Source: Corallococcus caeni
Lineage (GTDB): Bacteria; Myxococcota; Myxococcia; Myxococcales; Myxococcaceae
NCBI RefSeq assembly: GCF_036245865.1
Contig: NZ_BTTW01000001.1
Coordinates: 620,001 to 684,000 of the forward strand
DNA: 64,000 nucleotides
Direction: 5' to 3'
The position numbers and the translations under genes are program-made. The first letter of the stretch is position 1. Every line of letters begins with the position of its first letter. The notes beneath the pieces are model-generated. The model had not been told where the DNA came from. It searched no databases and saw only the letters and a program-made list of their open reading frames with translations. Positions 36,699 through 44,153 of the stretch are shown one piece after another.

Positions 36699-37202
36699 AT
36701 GGCGGCGAGCGCGAGCACCCCGTGGGTCGGGGTCATCATGGGCGGCAGAAGCGACCTCGAACACCTGCAACCGGCGATCGACATCCTCGCCGAGCTGCGC
36801 ATCCCGCATGAGGTGCGCATCGTGTCCGCGCACCGCACCCCGGACTGGATGATGGAGTACGCGTCCACGGCGGAGTCGCGGGGCCTGTCCGTCATCATCG
36901 CCGCGGCGGGCGGCGCGGCGCACCTGCCCGGCATGGTGTCCAGCAAGACGCTGCTGCCGGTGCTGGGCGTGCCCATGCCCACCACGGTGCTCTCCGGCTT
37001 CGACGCGCTGCTCTCCATCGTGCAGATGCCCAAGGGCGTCCCGGTGGGCACGCAGGCCATTGGCAAGCCGGGGGCCGCCAACGCGGCGCTGCACGCGGCG
37101 GCCATCCTGGCGCTGAAGTACCCGGAGCTGCGCGAGCGGCTGGGCGCGTGGCGCAAGGCGCGCACGGACGAAGTGCTGGCGCAGCGCGAGGTGGCGGGAT
37201 GA
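36699..37202 (+). CDS. purE: N5-carboxyaminoimidazole ribonucleotide mutase
   Basis: Class I PurE converts N5-CAIR to CAIR in purine synthesis and pairs with PurK. The 167-residue product has VGVIMGGRSD, the SAHRTPD motif containing the active-site histidine, and AAAGGAAHLPGMVSSKT. The ATG at 36699 has GGAGG 12 bases upstream. The stop overlaps the purK start as ATGA, so the two are translated together. Identification is secure. Confidence 0.96.
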   Translation: MAASASTPWVGVIMGGRSDLEHLQPAIDILAELRIPHEVRIVSAHRTPDWMMEYASTAESRGLSVIIAAAGGAAHLPGMVSSKTLLPVLGVPMPTTVLSGFDALLSIVQMPKGVPVGTQAIGKPGAANAALHAAAILALKYPELRERLGAWRKARTDEVLAQREVAG

Positions 37203-38341
37203 GCGGCCCCATGGTGCTTCCCGGCGGCACGCTGGGCATCCTCGGCGGCGGCCAGCTGGGGCGCATGATGGCGCTCGCCGCGCGCACGCTGGGCTACCAG
37301 GTGCAGGCGCTGGATCCGGACTCCGCGTGCCCGTCCCGCTCCGTGGTGGACCGCTGCCTCACCGCGTCCTTCTCCGACACGGTGGCGGCGGAGGACCTGG
37401 CGCGCCAGTGCGACGTGGTGACGCTGGAGATTGAGAAGGTGTCACTGGCCACGCTCAACGCGGTGGCCCGGCACGCGCCCATGCGGCCCGGCGCCTCCGT
37501 GCTGGAGGTGGTGCAGCACCGCGGCCGGCAGAAGGCGTGGCTCGCGAAGGGCGGCTTCCCGCTGGGCCCGTGGCGCGAGGCGAACTCGGAGGCGGAGCTG
37601 GCGGCGGCCATCACCGCGCTGGGCGGCAAGTGCTTCATCAAGTCCAGCGAGGGCGGCTACGACGGGCGCGGCCAGTACGAGGTGAAGGCGGCCTCCGAGG
37701 CGGCCGTGGCGTGGAAGGAGCTGGGCGAGCGCTCCGTGGTGGTGGAGGCCGCGCTGGACCTGAAGGCGGAGCTGTCCGTGCTGGTGGCGCGCGGCCCGGA
37801 TGGGCAGCTCGCGGTGTACCCGCCCGCGTTCAACCACCACGAGGAGCGCATCCTCGCGTGGTCGCTGTTGCCGGGTCCGCTGCCGGAGGCCGTGCTGTCG
37901 CAGGCGTCGCAGGTGGCGCGCGACATCACCTCCGGGCTGAAGGTGGAGGGGCTGCTGGTGGTGGAGATGTTCCTGCTGGGCGACGGGTCGCTGCTGGTGA
38001 ACGAGGTGGCGCCCCGGCCGCACAACAGCTTCCACTCGACGGAAGTGGCGTGCCTCACGAGCCAGTTCGAGCAAGCCGTGCGTGCGGTGTGCAATCTGCC
38101 CCTGGGCTCCGTGGAGGTGGTGCGCCCCGCGGCCATCGTGAACCTGCTGGGCGACCTGTGGCTGAAGGAAGGCGGGCCCCGGTTCGCGCAGGCGCTGGCG
38201 ATGCCCGGCGTCCGCCTGCACCTGTACGGCAAGCGCGACGCGCGCAAGGGCCGCAAGATGGGCCACCTGTCCGCGGTGGGAAAGACGCCCGAGGACGCGC
38301 TCCAGCGCGTGAAGGCCGCGGCTACCGCCCTGGGGATGTGA
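37199..38341 (+). CDS. purK: 5-(carboxyamino)imidazole ribonucleotide synthase
   Basis: PurK is an ATP-grasp enzyme that carboxylates AIR with bicarbonate to give N5-CAIR, the PurE substrate. The 380-residue product starts with LGILGGGQLGRMMALAA and has KSSEGGYDGRGQ (the ATP-grasp loop, about 157-168), VVVEAALDLKAELSVLVAR, and NEVAPRPHNSFHST near 277. Length is normal. It overlaps purE by 4 bases and precedes ybaK by 5 bases. Confidence 0.96.
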   Translation: MSGPMVLPGGTLGILGGGQLGRMMALAARTLGYQVQALDPDSACPSRSVVDRCLTASFSDTVAAEDLARQCDVVTLEIEKVSLATLNAVARHAPMRPGASVLEVVQHRGRQKAWLAKGGFPLGPWREANSEAELAAAITALGGKCFIKSSEGGYDGRGQYEVKAASEAAVAWKELGERSVVVEAALDLKAELSVLVARGPDGQLAVYPPAFNHHEERILAWSLLPGPLPEAVLSQASQVARDITSGLKVEGLLVVEMFLLGDGSLLVNEVAPRPHNSFHSTEVACLTSQFEQAVRAVCNLPLGSVEVVRPAAIVNLLGDLWLKEGGPRFAQALAMPGVRLHLYGKRDARKGRKMGHLSAVGKTPEDALQRVKAAATALGM

Positions 38342-38346
38342 CGCCC

Positions 38347-38823
38347 ATGAAGACGAACGCCGCCCGGCTGCTGGACTCGCTCGGCATCGCGTACAGCCTG
38401 CGCGACTACGACGTGGATCCGGACGACCTGTCCGCGGAGACGGTGGCCGCGAAAGTGGGCATGCCCGCGGAGCAGGTCTTCAAGACGCTGGTGGCCAAGG
38501 GGGACCGCACCGGCGTGTTGATGGCGGTGGTGCCCGGCAACGCGGAACTGGATTTGAAGGCCCTGGCGCGGCTCTCCGGCGACCGCAAGGTGGACACCGT
38601 TCCCCTCAAGGAATTGCAGCCGCTCACGGGCTACATCCGGGGCGGCGTCACCGCGCTGGGCGGCAAGAAGGACTACCCCGTCTTCGTGGACGAGACGCTG
38701 GAGCTGTTCGACGAGGTCGCCGTGTCGGCCGGGGTGCGCGGGACGCAAATTGTCCTCGCCCCGGCGGACTACCTCCGCGTGACGAAGGGAAAGCCGGGAC
38801 CCATCTCGCGTCCGAAGGCGTAG
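38347..38823 (+). CDS. ybaK: Cys-tRNA(Pro) deacylase, YbaK/EbsC family
   Basis: A free-standing editing protein that removes cysteine (or another wrong amino acid) from tRNA(Pro). The 158-residue product covers one YbaK fold: VFKTLVAKGDR with the conserved lysine, VVPGNAELDLKALARL, LTGYIRGGVTALG, and a final LAPADYLRVTKG. The INS-type loop matches YbaK rather than ProX by appearance only. It follows purK by 5 bases and probably shares its transcript. Confidence 0.93.
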   Translation: MKTNAARLLDSLGIAYSLRDYDVDPDDLSAETVAAKVGMPAEQVFKTLVAKGDRTGVLMAVVPGNAELDLKALARLSGDRKVDTVPLKELQPLTGYIRGGVTALGGKKDYPVFVDETLELFDEVAVSAGVRGTQIVLAPADYLRVTKGKPGPISRPKA

Positions 38824-38892
38824 ACCTTTTTTAGCGCGCCGCGCGTTCGAAGGGACATTCCCGGCCCGTGAGGCCGCTCCCGGGGTGTCCCG

Positions 38893-40125
38893 ATGAATGC
38901 CGCCGTGTTGCAATTCCACCACCGCGAAGCCTTCGAGCACACCGTCACGCGCGCGCTGGCGGCAGGCGCCGGGGCGGGCCTGGTGCAGTGGCTGGGCCTG
39001 CGCGTGGGCCTGCCGGTGCCGTTGACGTGGCTGGTCCCCGCGGCGGTGGTGCTGGCGTGCGCGCGCGGCGACCGGTGGGACCGGGGCCTCCTGAGTGGCC
39101 TGGGGCTGCTGCTGGTGGCGCTGCCCTACGGGCTGGGCCTGTCGCCCGCGTGGACGGTGGCGACCAGTGGCGCGGCCGCGGGGGCCCTGCTGGTGCGCTC
39201 CCGCCTCAACGACCTGGGGGAAGAGGGACAGGTCGCGGAGGCCCGCCCCACCCTCGTGCACTACGGCCTGGGCGCCGTGCTGGGTGCGGGGCTCACCCTG
39301 GCGGGCGGCGTGGTGGCGAACATCCTGTCGGTGCGGCTGGCGTCCGTGGCCACGCCCACGCTGCTGGCGGCGGCGGTGGTGGGTGGCATCGTGGGCCTCT
39401 TCGTGGGGCTGGGCGCCATCGCCGCGCACCTGGGCCTGACGGCCGACCCGGTGGAGGCGCGCGCGGAGGAGCTGCTGCCCCAGCTCTCCGGTGACTTCCT
39501 CACGCTGTCCGAGCGCGCGCTGACCCTCTATCGCCAATGCGGTCAGTCCCTGGCGAAGCTGCCCCGGGAGCCCGCGCGCGAGGAGCTGGCGCGCACGCTG
39601 GCGCGCATCACGAAGGGCGCGGTGGAGCTGGCGTCCGAGTGGGCCGGCGTGGAGGCGCAGCTGGAGGAGCGCGCCGCCGCGGAGCTGCAGGCGGAGCGCG
39701 ACAGCCTGGAGCGCAGCGCCCGCGCGAGCACCGACGTGGTGGCGCGCCGGCAGCTGGAGGCCGCGGCGGCGTCGCTGGCGGAGGAGGTGGAGCGGCTGGG
39801 GGACATGCGTCAGCGGCGCGAGCGCATCCTCGCGAGGCTGCGCGCGGAGGTGGCGCTGCTGGAGCGTGCGCGCGTGGCGCTGCTGTCGCTGCGCAGCGGC
39901 CAGGCCCAGCTGAAGGCCGCGGAGCTGGCCTCGCTGGCCCGCCGGTTCCGCGCCCTCTCGACCGCTCAGGGAGAGGAAGGCCAGGCGATGGACGCGGTCG
40001 CGGCCCAGGTGACGTTGACCCAGGTGCCGCCGGTGGAAGTCGCCCAGGTGACGCCCGTGGATCCGGCCCCGCTCGCGTCCGACGGCGCCAAGGTGCCGGA
40101 AATCCAGCGGATTCAGGGGGAATAG
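38893..40125 (+). CDS. Membrane protein with a long coiled coil, function unknown
   Basis: A 410-residue protein. Residues about 15-180 contain roughly six hydrophobic helices rich in Ala, Gly, Leu and Val. Residues about 190-350 are a strongly charged Ala/Arg/Glu/Leu helix with heptad character (for example LAEEVERLGDMRQRRERIL), most likely a cytoplasmic coiled coil. The last 50 residues are Val/Pro/Thr-rich and disordered. There is no signal sequence. No family was recognised. It lies alone between ybaK and the EAL-GGDEF gene, each about 70-140 bases away. A scaffold or signalling role at the inner membrane would fit, but nothing in the sequence shows it. Confidence 0.8.
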   Translation: MNAAVLQFHHREAFEHTVTRALAAGAGAGLVQWLGLRVGLPVPLTWLVPAAVVLACARGDRWDRGLLSGLGLLLVALPYGLGLSPAWTVATSGAAAGALLVRSRLNDLGEEGQVAEARPTLVHYGLGAVLGAGLTLAGGVVANILSVRLASVATPTLLAAAVVGGIVGLFVGLGAIAAHLGLTADPVEARAEELLPQLSGDFLTLSERALTLYRQCGQSLAKLPREPAREELARTLARITKGAVELASEWAGVEAQLEERAAAELQAERDSLERSARASTDVVARRQLEAAAASLAEEVERLGDMRQRRERILARLRAEVALLERARVALLSLRSGQAQLKAAELASLARRFRALSTAQGEEGQAMDAVAAQVTLTQVPPVEVAQVTPVDPAPLASDGAKVPEIQRIQGE

Positions 40126-40249
40126 GACCTGGGGAGGCTGTCAGGGCCCTCCCGTCCCGGGCCCCCGGGAGGCCCCGCGGCAAGCGTCCGTTTTCGATGT
40201 TGGACCTGCCGAGTGGTCGGGGGGGCCTGAAGCTTGCGCCAGAGCGCGG

Positions 40250-40255
40250 TACATT
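40250..40255 (+). promoter_or_regulatory. -10-like hexamer at the EAL-GGDEF gene start
   Basis: TACATT, 9 bases before the ATG at 40265. GGGAG also lies in that gap, so either a leaderless or a normal start is possible. Confidence 0.35.
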
Positions 40256-40264
40256 TCGGGAGTC

Positions 40265-42043
40265 ATGAGCCTGCCCTCCCCCAGCAAGCCCGCACCGCCA
40301 CCCCCCTGGCTGTGGAACGGAGATGAGCCGAGGGTCGCCACCGTCTTCCAGCCCATCGTCGATCTGCTCAGCGGCGAGGTGCTTGGCCACGAGGTTCTGT
40401 CGCGAGGCCTGGGCCCGGTGGAGTCCCCCAACGAGTTGTTCAACCGCGCGCGCGTGGAGGGCTTCACCTTCGAGCTGGAGCGCGCGTGCTGGACCGCTGC
40501 GGTGCGCCGCATCGCCACGTTGCCGGAGGCGCAGCGGCGCGGGCCCTTCTTCTTCAACGTCAGCCCGGACGTGCTGAGCGACGAGCGCTTTGGCGGCGCG
40601 TCCACGCTGGAGCTGCTGCGTCAGCACGGCCTGAGTCCCCAGCAGCTGGTGCTGGAGATCACCGAGCGCAGCACGTTCGAGGACACGGAGCAGCTGCGCA
40701 TGCTCGCGCGGCGGTACGCGGAGCAGGGCTTCGGCATCGCGCTGGACGACTTCGGCGCGGGACACTCGGGCCTGGTGACGCTGGTGCACAGCGCGCCGGA
40801 CTTCATCAAGCTGGATCAGGCGCTGGTGCGGGACATCCACCTGCACACGTACCGGCAGCACCTGGTGAAGTCGCTGGTCGCCTTCGCGCAGCGCGTGGAC
40901 GCGGTGCTCATCGCCGAGGGCGTGGAGACGTGGAACGAGCTGGCCGTCCTTTTGCGCCTGGGCATCCGGCACGCGCAGGGCTACCTGCTGGCGCGGCCCG
41001 TGAGCTCCCCGCAGCGGCCGGGCGCGGACTTCGCGGAGCGCTGCCGCGAGGCCATCCGCGCCCTGCACCACCGTGAGCACGAGGACGACGAGACGGTGGG
41101 CAGCATGATCATCCGTCCGCCGTGCGCTCCGGTGACGGCGCAGGCAGTGGAGCTGGACCGGCTCTTCCGCCGCACGCCGGGCGAGGACCACGTCGTGCTG
41201 CTGGACGGAGAGCAGCCGCACGCGGTGGTGACGCGGCGGAGCTTCTACGCGCGCTTCGGGGGGGCCGCCGTCAGCGCGGCGTCCGCGCTCCCGGAGGGGC
41301 CGCGCGAGGCGCTGATGGTGGTGGAGGACGCGACGGCCATCACGGCGCTGGCGCGCATGGCGATGCGCCGTTCGCCCGAGTCCGTCTACGACCCGGTGGT
41401 GGTGACGGACGCGAAGGGCCACTTCCTGGGCACGGTGACGATGAAGCAGCTCATCGCGCGGGCCTCGGACCTGGAGCAGCACGCGGCGACGGGGGCGCAT
41501 CCGCTCACGGACCTGCCCGGCAGCCGGATGATTGAGCGGTGGATCCGCGCCGCGCTCCAGGGCAGCGCGTTCACGGTCATCTACGCGGACCTGGATCACT
41601 TCGAGGCGTACAACGACCGCTACGGGTTCCTCCAGGGCGACCGGGTGATCCGCTACACGGCGAGCGTGTTGTCGGAGTGCCTGCACCTGCTGCCGGAGGG
41701 CTCGAACCTGGGCCACGTGGGCGGCGACGACTTCGTGCTCGTGTGTCCGGACGCGGTGGCGCCGGAGGTGTTGCGCACGCTCTGCCAGCGCTTCGACGCG
41801 GAGAAGGTGCCGCTCTACGGTCCGGAGGACCTGCGGCGCGGAGGCTTCACCGCGACAGACGCGGCGGGCAACACGGTGCCGGTGACGCTGAGCCTCGCGG
41901 CGGTGGACCACCACGGGCTGTCCGCCCACCCCCACCCCGCGGAGCTGTCCGCCGTCGCCGCGGCCCTGCGCAAGCGCGTGAAGGCCGTCTCCGCGCAGAC
42001 GCACACCAGCACGTTCCTGTTCCAGCCGGGCACGGTGAAGTAA
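40265..42043 (+). CDS. EAL - CBS-like - GGDEF cyclic-di-GMP signalling protein
   Basis: A 592-residue soluble protein. The EAL domain (about 24-265) has an intact active site: EVL (43-45), NVSP, LEITE, LDDFGAGHSG, IKLD, AEGVE and QGYLLARP, so it can probably hydrolyse c-di-GMP. Residues about 280-400 look like a pair of CBS motifs (a nucleotide-binding Bateman module). The GGDEF domain (about 410-575) is divergent: its signature is GGDDF (486-490), and the usual FK-x-x-ND lysine is Glu, so cyclase activity is doubtful and the domain may bind GTP or act as a switch. No transmembrane segment was seen, so a cytoplasmic signal is expected. It is convergent with the diheme gene. Confidence 0.92.
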   Translation: MSLPSPSKPAPPPPWLWNGDEPRVATVFQPIVDLLSGEVLGHEVLSRGLGPVESPNELFNRARVEGFTFELERACWTAAVRRIATLPEAQRRGPFFFNVSPDVLSDERFGGASTLELLRQHGLSPQQLVLEITERSTFEDTEQLRMLARRYAEQGFGIALDDFGAGHSGLVTLVHSAPDFIKLDQALVRDIHLHTYRQHLVKSLVAFAQRVDAVLIAEGVETWNELAVLLRLGIRHAQGYLLARPVSSPQRPGADFAERCREAIRALHHREHEDDETVGSMIIRPPCAPVTAQAVELDRLFRRTPGEDHVVLLDGEQPHAVVTRRSFYARFGGAAVSAASALPEGPREALMVVEDATAITALARMAMRRSPESVYDPVVVTDAKGHFLGTVTMKQLIARASDLEQHAATGAHPLTDLPGSRMIERWIRAALQGSAFTVIYADLDHFEAYNDRYGFLQGDRVIRYTASVLSECLHLLPEGSNLGHVGGDDFVLVCPDAVAPEVLRTLCQRFDAEKVPLYGPEDLRRGGFTATDAAGNTVPVTLSLAAVDHHGLSAHPHPAELSAVAAALRKRVKAVSAQTHTSTFLFQPGTVK

Positions 42044-42195
42044 CCCGGCTGCGCCCATGCCCAGGTGCGGCGCAGCTGTCCGTCGGAGCCGTCCAACACG
42101 GCGCGGCATGCTGTCAGCCCTCGGCCCCGAGGTTTGCCCACATTGCTGGGAAGTGAGAACCCGACGCAGGCTCCCTGCCGGAGGCGCGCCTCACG

Positions 42196-42220
42196 AACTG
42201 GTCCGACTGTCGGACCAGTT
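42196..42220. repeat. 25-base perfect palindrome, copy 1
   Basis: AACTGGTCCGAC, one central T, then the exact reverse complement GTCGGACCAGTT. Its outer arm is shared with copy 2, 106 bases away. It could be a REP-like element, a bidirectional terminator or a binding site. Confidence 0.85.
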
Positions 42221-42300
42221 GGGCTGACCGCGCCCCGTCAGGTCTGACGCAGCACTCGCCATGGCTGGGCTGTGCCGGGGTGCCGCCATCCGGGCCGGGG

Positions 42301-42327
42301 CAACTGGTCCGACAGTTGGACCAGTTG
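42301..42327. repeat. 27-base near-perfect palindrome, copy 2
   Basis: CAACTGGTCC and GGACCAGTTG form perfect 10-base arms around GACAGTT. The left half is identical to copy 1 (AACTGGTCCGAC); the right half differs by one base. Starts of the two copies (42196 and 42302) are 106 bases apart, about ten helical turns. Confidence 0.85.
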
Positions 42328-42457
42328 AGGCGCATCGGGCGGAAGGCGGCGAGCCTGGATGCGCGGGAAGCCGGAAGCGCTCGCTGCGCCTAACGCGAAG
42401 CAGCAATTCGCGGGTCAGGTCCGAGGCCGTGAAGTCGGTCGCGTCGCCAATCTCGGC

Positions 42458-44119
42458 CTACTCCCACGCGAGGTGCAGCCGTCCGTCGGTGTAGAGGCGG
42501 CCCGTGGCCTCCAGCTCGGTGGAGCCGTTCTCCACCGCGCGGTGCACGTTGGCGGGCGGCGCTAGCAGCGTGTCCCGCCCCAGCGCGAACGCCTGCTCCC
42601 GCACCAGCGTCCAGTAGGCCTTGTCGAGTTGGAGCGCGCGCGCCCTTGATGGCGTCACCAGCCAGGCGAGGTCGCGGTCCCCTCCCGGCGCCGCGCGGCG
42701 CACCGCGGGCAGGTCCAGCACTCCACCTGGGAAGAAGCGCGTGAGCAGCTCCTCGTTCGCGCGGAACTCATCGCCGCCCTGCACGCGCTCGAAGTACGTC
42801 GCGGTCTCCGGAGCGGCGTGCCCCGCCTGCGGAACATCTGGCAGGCCTCGCAGGTCCTGGGTCCGCCATCCCTCACGCCCCGGCACCTTGCGTGGGAACG
42901 CGAAGGTCTGGTCCACAGTCACTCCCAGGTTCGTGTGGCAGCCCATGCAGTAGACGTGCTCCTCCAACGTCTGGAGGCGCAGCCGTCCCTTCGCGTCCTC
43001 GATGAAGCCCTGCAGGCGCCAGCCGAACTCGTTGATCAACCCCAGCTCCGGCGTGCCCGGAAACGCGGGAAGCCGACCGCGCACCTTCTTCTCCTGCTCC
43101 TCCGCGTAGAAGTTTCGCACCCGGTCGTCCGCCGGTTCCTCGTCCTTGCGCGAATAGCGCAGCTCCTTCATCCGCGTGGACATGAGCGCGGGTGCCTCCG
43201 GATCCACGTAGCGCACGGTGTGCAGGAACTCCGTGCCCCTGGGATACGTGTACCGCCGCACTCGCACGTCCGCCGCGCTCCCCGCGTAATGCGCCGGCAA
43301 CCCGTGCACGCGCTCCACGCCGGGAGACAAGACCCCGTCCCCGTCCAGGTCCACGCCTCCCACGCGCTCGTCCACCGGCTCCACGCGGCGGCGCGCGGCC
43401 TTCACGTCCAGGAGGCCGGGGTCCACCGTCATCGCCGCCTCCAGCACCGCGAGGTTGAGGCGATACACCTCGCGCGACGGCTGCCCCTTCGCATCCTTCC
43501 GGAAGGCTTCCGGTAGCCGGACGTAGACGTCGTCCGTGCTGCCGTTGGTGGGCCAGAACGTGCCCAGGAAGGGCTTGTAGCGCACGGCCCGCCAGCCACT
43601 GCCGTCCCGCGCGAAGCCCTCCGCGTCGAAGCCCTGCGTCAGGTCCAGGTCCGGAACCCAGCCCTCGTATCCCCCCGCACGCCCCAGGAGCGCGCTTCGC
43701 AACGGCGTGTAGTTGTCCTCGCGGATGTACTCGAGCACCTCCTCCTCGGAGATGGACGCGATGGCCCGCGTCCGATCCGTGAAGAGGTTCGTCCAGTGGT
43801 TCGTGAGGCCCACGTCGCTGAAGGCGTACTCCGCCTGCAGCGAGGCATCCGCCATCACGTTGTTGCCGACGCCGCCCGTGTGACACGTCCAGCACGGGTT
43901 CGAGACCCCGGCCGTCTTCGTGTAACACATGGACGGCACCGGGGCCTCCCGGTTGGCCACGCGGCTGCCCGCCGCCAGCGCCTGCGCGAGCGGATCAAAC
44001 GGAGCCGCTACTTCGGCGGGCGTGCGCAGCCGCCACACGCCCGCCGCCGCGGCGAAGGCCCCCAACGTCAGGACGATGAAGACGGGGCCCCGCACCCCAT
44101 CGAGCTGGGAAGAACGCAT
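42458..44119 (-). CDS. Exported diheme c-type cytochrome-like protein
   Basis: A 553-residue protein with an N-terminal membrane anchor or signal (about 10-28) and two heme c attachment motifs: CWTCH (76-80) and CMGCH (391-395). The region between them (about 100-330) is not a known cytochrome fold to me. DLDGDGVLS near 240 resembles a calcium-binding loop. The protein is therefore a periplasmic or surface redox protein of unknown partner. The ATG at 44119 was chosen because GGAGG lies 8 bases before it; the frame opens at 44143. It follows the PhoX-like lipoprotein gene by 34 bases, so the two probably act together. Confidence 0.85.
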   Translation of the reverse strand: MRSSQLDGVRGPVFIVLTLGAFAAAAGVWRLRTPAEVAAPFDPLAQALAAGSRVANREAPVPSMCYTKTAGVSNPCWTCHTGGVGNNVMADASLQAEYAFSDVGLTNHWTNLFTDRTRAIASISEEEVLEYIREDNYTPLRSALLGRAGGYEGWVPDLDLTQGFDAEGFARDGSGWRAVRYKPFLGTFWPTNGSTDDVYVRLPEAFRKDAKGQPSREVYRLNLAVLEAAMTVDPGLLDVKAARRRVEPVDERVGGVDLDGDGVLSPGVERVHGLPAHYAGSAADVRVRRYTYPRGTEFLHTVRYVDPEAPALMSTRMKELRYSRKDEEPADDRVRNFYAEEQEKKVRGRLPAFPGTPELGLINEFGWRLQGFIEDAKGRLRLQTLEEHVYCMGCHTNLGVTVDQTFAFPRKVPGREGWRTQDLRGLPDVPQAGHAAPETATYFERVQGGDEFRANEELLTRFFPGGVLDLPAVRRAAPGGDRDLAWLVTPSRARALQLDKAYWTLVREQAFALGRDTLLAPPANVHRAVENGSTELEATGRLYTDGRLHLAWE

Positions 44120-44153
44120 GCGCAGGCCTCCGTCACGGATCATCGGTAAGGGA

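Larger units (their letters stand above)
42044..42457. other. 414-base convergent intergenic region with two palindromes
   Basis: No gene is supported here. The region lies between the 3' ends of the EAL-GGDEF gene and the diheme gene. It contains two copies of a palindromic element (42196-42220 and 42301-42327). The short open frames across it have no protein-like character. Because both flanking genes end here, the palindromes are not promoter operators of those genes. Confidence 0.6.

Noticed and set aside
40223-40238. Sigma-54-like GGGCCTG-N4-TTGC before the EAL-GGDEF gene
   Set aside because: It has three mismatches to consensus in the -24 part, and a TACATT hexamer closer to the start explains the promoter better.
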